Below, piece after piece: positions 53,780 to 63,163 of a stretch of DNA of 64,000 nucleotides; position 1 is the stretch's first letter, and every line of letters begins with the position of its first letter. The stretch lies in NCBI RefSeq assembly GCF_040412425.1, contig NC_089762.1, positions 22,232,147 to 22,296,146 on the forward strand, read 5' to 3'. A program made the position numbers and the translations under genes. Source of the DNA: Macrobrachium rosenbergii (lineage: Eukaryota > Arthropoda > Malacostraca > Decapoda > Palaemonidae). Below the pieces are notes generated by a model. The model was not told where the DNA came from. It was given only the letters and a program-made list of their open reading frames with translations, and did no database searches.

Positions 53780-54330
53780 TTCAGGGATCAGGGAAACCAC
53801 TTACTGAATGGACGGGGAAGAGAAATTGTGTAAGATTGAAATGGGATGAGCGAATGATCGAAGCGTTCGAGAGATTGAAAGAGGAGGCTGCAAGAGACGT
53901 GACGTTGGCTTTCCCGGACTATAGTGAGAATGCGAATAAACTAGAACTGTATACGGATGCAAGTAAATATAGTATGGGAGGATGCTTGGTACAAATGCAG
54001 AAGGCGAATGGGGAGAACAATTGAGAGTAATTGCGTATGTGAGCAAGGCGTTTGGAAAGGCAGAGTTGAAATATTCGGTGATTGAAAAGGAATTGGCTGC
54101 AATAAGGTTTTGTGTGAAAGCGTTGAAAGTATTTTTGTATGGGGTAGATTTTGTGATACGGACGGACCATCGACCGCTAGTATATATGGTTAAAAGGAGA
54201 GTGTGAATGCTAGAATTGCGAGAGAACGATAGAGGATTTGAATGAGTTTAGTTTTAAGGTAGAGTATGTACAAGGTAGACAGAATATTGTTGCAGATGCT
54301 ATGTCGCGTATGTGGACTGAACGAGATGAT
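53780..54330 (+). pseudogene. Gypsy RNase H, frameshifted
   Basis: Starts with the connection segment AFERLKEEAARDVTLAFPDY. The RNase H motifs LYTDASKYSMGGCLVQ (53947 onward; catalytic Asp in TDAS), YSVIEKELAAI (54070-54105; catalytic Glu), IRTDHRPLVYM (54155-54190) and VADAMSRMW (54290-54315; last catalytic Asp) are all present. One frameshift near 54020 and another near 54205 split it. Confidence 0.88.
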
Positions 54331-54384
54331 AGGGTTAGGAGCGACTGGGACCCGGACCAAGTACCTGTAGGATTTGTGGTAAAA

Positions 54385-54761
54385 CAACAGTATGTAGGGG
54401 AGAATCGAGTGTGGGAATGTCTGTTTGGGGGTTGAGTAATTTGGAAACAAATGGGTTGATTGATGGAGTACCTGCAAGCATGAATGAGTTACGTGAAAAG
54501 GTGATGAATGAGATGCCGGAAGGAGGAGTGCGTGAGGAAGGAAGGGAATTAGATGAGGAGGAAAAGTTAGTGAAAGTGTTGTTGGTAGTGGCTGAAATGT
54601 TTAAAATTACAGTACGATTGTTCTTTGGATGGAATAGGCCGGTGGAGTATAAAGGAAGGGTGAATGAAAATGGTATGAATGTGATTTTAAATGTTCACTG
54701 TGGAAAGGATACTTGTAGCTGGCTGGTTAAGAAAGGTGATTGTGGGAAAATGAGGGAATAA
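54385..54761 (+). pseudogene. OTU-like cysteine protease segment inside pol (tentative)
   Basis: Between RNase H and the second protease lies a region unlike any standard Gypsy domain. Pieces in order are WECLFGG (54412-54435), then in the next frame LSNLETN, ASMNELREKVMNEM (about 54476-54520), AEMFKITVRLFFGW, PVEYKG and VILNVHC ending in SWLVKKG. This order follows the ovarian-tumour (OTU) fold as I know it: Cys-Leu-Phe nucleophile helix, an LR..V helix, an ..Y.v.I.v strand, then an I.L....H strand. The nucleophile Cys is readable. The catalytic His is expected near HCGKDTCSW, but its position is uncertain and possibly mutated. The alternative is an unrelated element-specific domain. Confidence 0.42.
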
Positions 54762-54814
54762 GGGGTAGGGTTGAGGATATCGTTGAAGATGAATGCGATG
54801 AGGATGGTTGTGAG

Positions 54815-55203
54815 GAAGCTAAGCAGGTGAATGTAGCCGTGAGAGCGTGTATGCATGAAGCGAAAGGTAAATTAGTAACAAATGTAGTGGTGGATCAGAA
54901 TAAATATTGTAGTTTGGTAGACACGGGAGCACAAGTGTCGTTAGTGAGTAGTACAGTAGTTAGTGAATTGGAAAGGTGCGATTGGGATATAAAAAGAAAA
55001 TCAACGAGTGTAAGGATACATGGTTTGGGACAAGGGAGTGTGTTAGTATGGGAGGAGGTACAATTAAAAATTCAGTTAGGGGATTTGAAATAATACATAA
55101 TTTTGTAGTCATGGATGAGAATGATATGCCAACATGTTTTTTATTAGGAATTGATTTTATGAGAATGCATGATATAAGTGTGGATGTCGGAGGGGAATTT
55201 TAG
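54815..55203 (+). pseudogene. Second retropepsin-like domain (PR2) upstream of integrase
   Basis: A second complete-looking aspartic protease. It runs from a beta-strand start KLVTNVVVDQNK to the Asp-Thr-Gly at 54920-54928 (CSLVDTGAQVSLVS), a flap-like IHGLGQGSV (about 55012-55040), IIHNFVVMDE, and the end block CFLLGIDFMRMHDI (about 55133-55175). One frameshift near 55088 separates the two halves. It is clearly distinct from PR1 (LIDTGC versus LVDTGA; LLGCEFL versus LLGIDFM). Position between RNase H and integrase is unusual for Ty3/Gypsy. Confidence 0.8.
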
Positions 55204-55254
55204 GAAAGGGCGGCAGGGAAATAACGAAGGTTAGGAGGGGATGTGTCTAAAACT

Positions 55255-56460
55255 AGTTTTGTAGGTATGGTAGATATTGCAAGGAGTGAAAATGATTTGT
55301 TGAGTGAAGAGGAAATTAAGCAGATGCAAAATCAGTGCATGAAAATAAATATGTTAAGAGAGTGTGTGTTAGGGGTGTAAGAGTAGGAAGTTGGCCGTCT
55401 GAGTTAGAAGTGTATAAGCGAAGTGCTAAGAGATTTGTTGTATGTAAAGGTATAGTTTATTTTTGCATCAGGAAGGAATATGGGATGGGGAAGTGTATGT
55501 GCCAGTGTTTTTCGGAAGACGCAGCCGTGGGTATGTGTTTATTAGTGCATAATAGGTTTGGGCATCTGGGGAAAAATAAATTATGGGAATGTATGAGAGA
55601 GAGATTGTATGTGCCTGGATTGAATAAAATTTGTGCGGATGTAGCGATTACGTGTGCGGACTGTCAGAAGGGTAAGTATCAAAGTGTGCATGCGAATCCA
55701 CCTGTGTTGCGATTGCAGATGAAAGAGTTATTTGAGATGGTTGTGATTGATTGTGTGTCGTTGCCTGTGACTGCTAGAGGACATGTGGGAATGGTTGTAA
55801 TGGTAGATCATTTGAGTAAGTTTGCATATGCAGTAGCGATTCGGAACAAAAAAGAGTGAGACTGTAGCGAGAATGGTGGGTCAAGTGATGTTGCCAATGT
55901 GTGTGTGCAAGCCGACGCGAATGTTGAGTGACAATGGGCCTGAATTTGTTGGATGGGAGTTTGAGCAAATGTTGCGTGATTGGGGCATAGAACATGTGTA
56001 CTCTACGCCGTATATGCCCAGTGCGAATGGATTGGCGGAACGAACGGTGAGAACGTTGACAGAGAGATATTACGTATGATGAGTGAATGTGATAATGATT
56101 GGGATGTAAACGTTGGGCGAGCGTTGTGGGTATACAACGCCACTGTGCATAAGGGTATTGGTATGTCTCCGTGTAAATATGTGTTAAATTTTGAAAAGAT
56201 AGTGAGACCGAGATTGGGTCTATCTGAGAATGATAGGGAGGTATGGAAGAAGGCGCATGAAAGGTTTGAAAGTTACAAGGTGGGCGAGAAAGTGTTGAAA
56301 GAAGTAATCGAGAAAGGGCGGTTGAATGTAAATAAAGTGCGTGAAAAATTTGAGGGTCCGTATGAAGTGTTGGAAGTTGGTCCCAGTGGGCTTAGTTATG
56401 TTGTAGGGAAGTATGTGTAGATGGTAGTGTGAGAGAAATGCGAGCGCATCACAACCAATT
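55255..56460 (+). pseudogene. Gypsy integrase (HHCC, D-D-35-E, GPY), frameshifted
   Basis: Inserts element cDNA into the genome. The N-terminal zinc domain reads VHNRFGHLGKNKLWECM with CADC following (55535-55670). The first catalytic Asp is in VVIDCVSLP (about 55747), the second in LSDNGPEF (Asp codon 55930-55932), and the Glu in NGLAERTVR, with 35 residues between the last two. The C-terminal FEGPYEVLEVGPSG (about 56349) is the GPY motif of Ty3/Gypsy integrases. The tail ends near RAHHNQLRRWKD (about 56440-56475). Breaks occur near 55855 and 56040. Confidence 0.9.
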
Positions 56461-57166
56461 GCGTAGATGGAAGGATGTGCGGAATATGTGAGAGAGAATG
56501 AGGTGTATAAATGGTTGAAATTGAATGTGGGTGAACCAAGTATGCATGAGAGCTTGTGTATGGAGGATCAGCAATTTGTTTTGATAGAGTATGGTAAAAA
56601 ACTTAAGAAAGGGAAGAACGTAAGTAAACTGAATGGTCGTAAGTTGTGTGATAGGGGTGTGAGTGCCAAAGTGAAAATGAGTGATAAAGCGTGTAATATA
56701 TGGATGAATGGGATGGTATGGATAGAATGTATAGCATATCTGGGTTTGATATAACTGAGTTGACTGAACGTGTAGGGGTGAGTGAATGGTTGGAGATGAG
56801 CGAAAGTGTAAGAGTAAGAGAGCGTAGCAGTAATAGACGAGTGATTGAAAGCATGAATGAATCGTTGCAAGAATTGGAAAGGTCAATGAGCGAATGGGAT
56901 GGGTTAGTTGAAGAACTAGGGGGAGGTATTTGGGAACGAGTTAGAGGGTATAGATGAGATTGTGGATGAAATTGAGAGTGGTAATAGTGAAGAAGATAGC
57001 GTGAATCTGAGAGAGAATGGAGGAGATGATGTGAATTTGAATGTTGCTGGAAGAGAGAATGATTCTGAGAGAATGATTTGCGTGCCAGCGAACAATTCTA
57101 GAGGACCTGCTAGTGAGCATCCGTGGGTGTTCGTAAGGCAATTTAAATGCAGTGTGAAAAGTGTTG
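56461..57166 (+). pseudogene. Post-integrase tail of pol, function unknown
   Basis: About 700 bp of broken frames (56467-56754, 56700-56957, 56962-57198) rich in Glu, Ser, Val and Arg, with no recognised domain. No signal peptide or membrane segment argues for an envelope gene. HPWVFVRQFK at about 57118-57150 is the last protein-like block before the polypurine tract. Confidence 0.5.
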
Positions 57167-57179
57167 GTTGGGAAATGCT

Positions 57180-57193
57180 AAAAGGGGGAGAAA
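57180..57193 (+). promoter_or_regulatory. Polypurine tract
   Basis: aaaagggggagaaa directly before the 3' LTR. It would prime plus-strand DNA synthesis. It lies in the loop of a 12-bp inverted repeat (57167-57178 and 57223-57234). Confidence 0.75.
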
Positions 57194-57238
57194 TATAGAG
57201 GGATGAAGAAAGTTTTTATTTGGCATTTCCCAACGTTC

Positions 57239-57306
<68 letters not shown>

Positions 57307-57663
57307 GGAGATTGTCTTAGTGAGTGCTTCTGTTGTTGGAAGAGGATGAGGTCGTTAGTTTGTTTTGGGGCAGTCTGTCTGTCTGTGAATATGTGAAGGG
57401 TTTTTCGGTTTTGTTCTTTTGAGTCTTGAGTCAGAGCTAGTGCTGGTCAGTTTTTTGGTCTTGGACAGTTTTTGTGTGCTTTGAGAGTTGTTGTTTTGTT
57501 TTGTTAGTGTGCTATTCTTGTTGTGTATAGTTCTCCATCTTCTTTTTTGTTTTTGTTTTGTTTTGTGGTTTTTTTGTGTTGCACCGTTTGCCTTACTCCA
57601 TCTTCCAGCAACCGAGGATCAGGGTGATGTTGTGTACTGTTTTTGTGGTTTTGAATTGCCACA
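57194..57663 (+). repeat. 3' LTR of the Gypsy element
   Basis: Matches 49494-50001 except before the GA tract. It contains (GA)n at 57239-57304 and ends gaattgccaca at 57663. Indels relative to the 5' LTR are mainly in T/G homopolymer-like stretches. Confidence 0.85.
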
Positions 57664-59900
57664 ATGGTAGATAGCAAGACCATATATAGTTCTGCTTATG
57701 ATAATATTCCTGCTTTATTATTATATGCCTGCTCCCACTGTGTCACCTGTTCCCAGTCCTTCAAATGTTCAACTTGCTCCTTTCCCCAGCTCCCTCACTT
57801 CCGAACCCAACCCCCTTGCCAGCCTCAAGTCGAAACTAGTGCATGATTTCAGTGTTAAAATGGGGTTAATAGTAGATACAATGACCCAGTTGGGTGCTTC
57901 AGTGCATGTCCTTATGGACAAAGTGGAAAAAAGTGTTAGTGTTAGTGAAGTGTCAGTGAAGGTGGCAGCTGCTCATCCTGCCGACAGCTTCTAAACAAAG
58001 GTCACTGGCATACTCCCCTACACATGGGAGCAGTCATACCGGAGGCCAAAGGGAGGTCAATGGGGTCTGCCCGTGGGCAGTTGTCCCCTCAGTTGGACCT
58101 GTTGCAACTTCCCAGGTTGCGACAAAGGATCGCCGCTGGAAAGGCATCCAGACAGAGATGAGTAGGCTGTCCTTGAGTTCTGAGGCTTCCAGCCCTGAGA
58201 AGACGTGCCAGTAGCACTTAGTGACGAATCATGGCCACTGAAAAGGCCCGTGGTAGATATGGTCTGCTCTCTTCCAGTGCCTTACAAGAGATTTAGAGAG
58301 CCCCTGCATCAGCCTTCGTGCAGTTTCTGGAATTTCCCAGAACACTTTTCTCCAGAATACCCTGTGCGGGAACCCAGGCGTTCGTCTGCACCAAGACACT
58401 CCTCGTCTTCTCGCGAGCGCCTAAGATCAGCCGACATCCTAGCAACGCCCGGACACTTGGTAGCCCCCAAGTGTCCTTCAATATCTGAGCACCCTACAGC
58501 GCCCAAGACTTCAGTACACTGACAGACTTTGCCTTCCATGGAACGCTCTGCATTTGGCATCTGGTGCCAACACCTCTGGCATCAGATGCCAAATGCCTGA
58601 CGACACCTAACCCTTCGATGCCCACTGCTGATACGACAGACCCATCACTAGCACTGATTCAGTGTCAGCTGGCTGACATCTTAAGTTTGCTAAAGAGAGA
58701 GCCCCCTTCTCTGGCCCAGGCCCCTCAGGAGTTGCATCTATCCCCTGTTTCATTGGAAAAGGAAGGTAAAGGAGGTGATAAGGATCAGGACTCCCCTCTG
58801 ACAGCCTATGCAGCTTTATTGACAGGACTTCCCTCTGACAGCCTATGCAGCTTTATTGACATACTTGTTGCAGAACTTTCAGGGATTCTTCTCGGCTGCA
58901 GCCCCAGCCTCCCCAGCTTCTACCTTTTTCATCAGTGATAAGTCTGCCAACTCCTCCAGGCTGCCGAAGATGGTGCTTTCATCTTCTGCTAGGAAGGCTC
59001 TCAGTGAGGTGGACAGTTGGCTCTCGGAGAAGAGAGAGCAGGGTAACTCTTCGTTCAGTTATCCTCCCTCTCGTCTTGTGCATTGGAGGTATTCTTTGTA
59101 CGACACTGGAGAAGCTCCCTCACTGGGAGTGGCTGCCTCCTCCCAGGGGGACTTCTCAAGACTTACAGACTCATCTTGGCGACCAGTCTTCACCATCCCT
59201 AAGGTGATGTTCTCCCCTACAGAACTTGACCACCTTTTGAAGAAACTTTTTGGAATTTTTGAAGTGATAAGCTTCTTGGACTGGTCGGTGGGGGCATTAG
59301 CCCGTAAGATAAAGAATTGCTCTTTGCTTCCTGAGGAGATTGCAGCAGTTTGGCTGAATGTCCTGTGCATGGATAGGGGCATCAGGGATGGCTCTCAAGA
59401 GTTAGCCTCTTTCTATGTGATGGGAGTACTGAAGAAGGGAGAGCTCTGGTGCTTGTTCACTATGAAGAGCATCACGGCTTCTCAGAAGTCTGCCCTTTTA
59501 TACTCTCCTCTCGACTGCCAGCACCTCTTCCCTCAATCTACAATCAGCGACATTTCTTCAGAACTTTAGAAGAAAAGCACACAGGACCTTTTAGCTCATT
59601 CATCTAGACGTCCCAGGGATTCTTTGTTTACGAGTACCAGGACTGTTTCTCCACTTCAGCCACTGCCCATTCGGGGTAGCAGAACCAGAACTTAGTCAAG
59701 GCCTAGGACAAACCTGCATTTCTCGTCACCCTTTTAAAAAGTCCTCCTCCAAGCCCGCTGCTCGAAAGTGGGGATCCTTTCCTCCATGTACCAGTGGGAG
59801 GCAGACTCCTCCATTACTGAGAGAGGTGGAGCACAAGGGGAGCAGAGAAGTGGATTGTGTCAGTGCTGAAAAGGACTACTCCAACCCTTTCAGGGAGAAG
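57664..59900 (+). pseudogene. DIRS gag, frameshifted
   Basis: Frames 57698-57994, 58205-58522, 58564-58938 and 58856-59569 follow one another and overlap slightly. The first holds LKSKLVHDFSVKMG and MTQLGASVHVLMDKVEKSVS. The last (237 codons) holds SSSARKALSEVDSWLSEKRE and FEVISFLDWSVGALARKI. I recognise these as decapod DIRS Gag-like sequence, which has a predicted helical, Ser/Pro-rich character and no zinc knuckles. A 28-bp tandem duplication at 58800-58860 adds to the disruption. The start of gag is missing at the LTR junction. Confidence 0.65.
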
Positions 59901-59979
59901 CCCCATCAGTCAACACACCCACCACATTGACTGCCTATTTGGCAGGATCCGAGAGGTTTTTGGCCCTTTCCAGTGAAGT

Positions 59980-60520
59980 TTCAGCCCTTCTTGAGAAGAG
60001 AGCCATCTTCGTAGTCCCCAAGGCATCAGGGGGATGGAGGCCAGTACTGGATGTAAGCGCCTTGAATTTCCTTGTTGAAAAGATAAAATTCGTGACTGGA
60101 TGACAACTATAGACATGCAGGATGCCTATTTCCACATTCCTGTACATCTAAAGTCCAGAAAATATCTAAGATTCGTATTTCACAACAGAGTGTACCAGTT
60201 TCGGGTCTTATGCTTCAGCCTTTCAACTGCTCCGCAAGTTTTCATCTGAGTCCTTGCTCCGCTCTCCCAGTGGCTTCATCTGATGGGGATAAACATTTCA
60301 CTCTTTCTAGACGACTGGCTCCTTCGATCGCCGTCAAAGGAGAGGTGCATGGAGGACCTTCTGAAGATCCTTCGTTTAGCACAAGAGTTAGGTCTCCTAA
60401 TCAACCTCCAGAAGTCCCAGCTGGTTCCATTACAGATGATTCTCTACTTGGGGATGACTATAAACTCTCAGAGTTTTCAGGTTTTTCCGTCACTCAAAAG
60501 AATTCAGTCATGACTGAAGA
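59980..60520 (+). pseudogene. DIRS reverse transcriptase, frameshifted, intact LDD
   Basis: VVPKASGGWRPVLDVSALN (60012-60070) is the entrance block. After a frameshift, IDMQDAYFHIPVHLKSRKYL (60108-60165) carries the first catalytic Asp. LSTAPQVF follows at about 60218. ISLFLDDWLLRSPSK (60294-60335) holds both remaining Asp. INLQKSQLVP and LYLGMTINSQ then complete the palm/thumb. Compared with the minus-strand DIRS at 37.3-38.1 kb, the active site is intact, so the two copies decayed differently and belong to different subfamilies (WHVPI/YLDN versus FHIPV/FLDD). Confidence 0.85.
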
Positions 60521-60589
60521 AAAGTCAACAAATTCCTGTCCTGTCAGACCTGCTCGGCGAACCAATGGATAAGCCTTCTCAGTACCGTA

Positions 60590-60985
60590 GCCTTCATGGA
60601 GAAATTTAAACATTTCTCTAGGAAGGCTCCATATGAGAACTCTTCAGTTTTATCTGCAGGCCAGCTGGGACAGGAAAGCTCATCCAGACACATTTGTCTT
60701 TCTGATATTGCAAGAAATAAAGGAAGACCTCCTGTAGTGGAAGTCAGAAGGCAGGCTGTCAGAAGGGAAGTCCCTTCTTCCATTGAACTCCAACCTAGAC
60801 TTCTATGCAGATGAGTCAGATCTGGGTTGGGGGTGTGCTTGTAGGCACCCAAGAAGTGTCAGGAACTTGGTCCCAGGAGCAGATTCACTGGCGCATCAAC
60901 CTCAAGGAGCTGACAGCAATTCAGCTGGGCCTTCAGCATTTTGCGTTGGTAGTCCACAGTCAAGTAGTGACTGTACATTAAGATA
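60590..60985 (+). pseudogene. DIRS RNase H N-terminal part, truncated
   Basis: LDFYADESDLGWG (60790-60830) gives the first RNase H Asp, and the shifted frame INLKELTAIQLGLQHF (about 60896-60945) gives the Glu block. The similarity ends at about 60985, before the expected second Asp-Asn block. It is followed by unrelated AT-rich sequence. Confidence 0.7.
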
Positions 60986-62540
60986 GTTAAAGGATGCATA
61001 CGTTCTTCCTTACTGAAACAAAAAAGTGTCATCAACATACTGTTTACAGTATGTATTAAAGGATGAAATTCTTGTGGGCAATTAAGTACAGTAACCACTG
61101 CTGTTCATGATGACTTATAAAAATAGTAACAAAGGTAGCTGATATACGGTTATCCATGGATAGACTAATCTACTTCAGGTATCTGTTATTAAAAATAAAG
61201 AAATGAGTTTCCATTTTCTTGGACATAATCAGTAATTATTTTGATAGTTTCCCTTATAGAGACATTGGTACAGAGAGATCCTGTGTCAGAGCCAGTAATG
61301 ACTGATGTTTCCAGGATTTTTACATCTAACAGAATTTCTCATTTTATATTCATTTACAAACAAGTGGTTTATATACAAATCATAAGTTTAGATAATTTGT
61401 AATTTGACTTATTTGTAGAAGATAAATAGGTTGGATTGGGTTGTTTTGTTCATGAATCTTGGTTAAATTATACATTATACTTAATGAGGTACTTGTTGCA
61501 TACAGCTGCTTATATTTGTACTGTATTGTGTACAGTAATAACATTTTTTCTTTTAGTTTTTAAGGCCTCTGTTTATTTTCTTCTCTTAAAGTTTTTGTCA
61601 GAGGATCATCATGGGATCATCATTCATGTTTTGAATCAAGCATTGTGTAAAGAACTAAGAGAACAATTCTAGGTACAATGCCACAAGCTGACTTAAAACT
61701 GATACAAAAGCACACTTCAGTTGTAAAGAGAAATTGCTGAGTGGCCTATGTTCATCAACTGTTTGGAACAAATAGGTTCTGTTATTAAGAATCTTTCCTT
61801 TCGAATCAACCACACAGAGCTGTCAGTTCATGGACAGCCATACAGCTGGTGAGATCTACGCAGTATGAGAGAACTTTGAAAATTTATTTAATGTGACCAT
61901 AAACAGAGAGGATATTAATATATTGACAAAATCCAGACATGAACAAGAGTTCAGGATTTTACAATCTGTGTAGATTAGAATAAATAGCCAGCTTTAAACA
62001 CTGATGGCAGGTAATTTCCTTTGTATACAAAGTAATGTAAATGTTTTATCCCATCATGTCTTAACTTTTTCAATTTTAGACTACTGTATTTATGTCTTAG
62101 AACTTTATTGTAGTCTTGTGATTTTAATATTTTATATACAGTACTTTTATCATATCCATGTCTTTTTCTCATCTCATCTGATTCTGAAACTGGCACCAGA
62201 GTAGTGCTGAAACATTAAAGTAAAGCTTTAAAAATACGCTTTTGATGTTCATCTGGAAATTCATGTCTGTTAAATATAATAAATAATATACAGTAATAAA
62301 ATGTACAGAATGAAACCATTGAAAAGTTTAAAATATTACAAATATTATTGTACAGTACTACCCCACTTTTATGTGATTCACTTTTTCATGCTTCATTTTG
62401 TCATGGATTTTTGTGGAACATGTCGTTCAATTTCTGTGAGCTTTCACCAGTTCAGCAAATTTTTATGGATCGTATCTCTAAAATTATCACTAATTTGCTT
62501 TTTTCTCTTAGAGCAACACTTTGTATTCACTAATTACTGT
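60986..62540. other. No gene recognised
   Basis: AT-rich flank of the truncated DIRS copy, with short frames only. No terminal repeat of the DIRS element was found. Confidence 0.4.
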
Positions 62541-62574
62541 TTTTTTTCATTAAAGGTATGTATATTAAAGTTAC

Positions 62575-62601
62575 AGTATTTTTTCATTAAAGGATAGGTA
62601 T

Positions 62602-62677
<76 letters not shown>

Positions 62678-62860
62678 TTTACGTTCAAGTCTAAGCACAA
62701 TATTAATGGATTCTGTAAGTGAAATAATGTTTTATTGATGTGTTGCTGTTTTTCATTAAAGGATATGTACTGTATACCGACAATGAGAGATATTTACATC
62801 AAAGTCTAAGCATAGTATAAATGGATTCTGTAAGTGAAATAACGTTTTATTAATATTTGT
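62575..62860 (+). repeat. Direct duplication with a (GA)n tract in the first copy
   Basis: Copy 1 (about 62575-62745) and copy 2 (about 62750-62860) share ttttcattaaaggat, caagtctaagcac/caaagtctaagcat and atggattctgtaagtgaaat. At the matching position copy 1 has about 36 GA units (62604-62675), whereas copy 2 has only gagagat. Confidence 0.85.
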
Positions 62861-63163
62861 TCATATACAAAAACCCTCGGTCGTAACGTTAGGATAAACT
62901 TCTAGTGCCAGCTGGAATCTGGTAAAATCAATAAAATTGTATATGCAAGGGACTAGTGGCATCTGTCCTTAGTCACAAGTCATGTGGGACCATCGACATC
63001 CAAGAAGTACTCTGTGACTCCATCAGTTACTGTTTTACTGCCTTTGAGAGAGGATGTGTTGTTCTTTCTCTCCTCTCTAAAGCCGGTTTGGTTTGCCTGT
63101 TTTTGCTTTCTTACTGTGTTTTAGTGCGTGGATTTTTGCTGTTTGTGGACGTGCTTGGATATA

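Larger units (their letters stand above)
49494..57663 (+). mobile_element. Ty3/Gypsy LTR retrotransposon with noncanonical pol order, decayed
   Basis: 8.2 kb: LTR, tRNA-Lys-type PBS, gag, protease, RT, RNase H, OTU-like segment, second protease-like domain, integrase, long C-terminal tail, polypurine tract, LTR. RT and RNase H precede integrase, and the integrase has a GPY motif, both Ty3/Gypsy hallmarks. Every domain is split by stops or frameshifts, so no full-length product is possible. The LTRs have diverged by many indels, so the insertion is old. No clear target-site duplication was seen, and the 3' LTR abuts DIRS gag sequence. No envelope-like ORF with signal peptide or transmembrane segment follows integrase. 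The plus strand is strongly depleted in C. Confidence 0.92.
57664..60985 (+). mobile_element. Second DIRS-type element, truncated at both ends
   Basis: Carries gag, RT and the first part of RNase H on the plus strand. It starts exactly where the Gypsy 3' LTR ends and stops inside RNase H. No tyrosine recombinase, terminal repeat or internal complementary region is visible downstream to 62.9 kb. Base composition (even, C-rich) differs sharply from the C-poor Gypsy element next to it. Confidence 0.82.

Noticed and set aside
50263..56886. Minus-strand Ser/Thr/His/Pro-rich frames across the Gypsy element (for example 50333-50944, 51072-51569)
   Set aside because: They mirror the C-poor plus strand, which has few stop triplets on the opposite strand. 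The plus strand carries the recognisable domains.
56467..57198. Envelope gene downstream of Gypsy integrase
   Set aside because: The frames are hydrophilic and acidic, without signal peptide, cleavage site or transmembrane segment.
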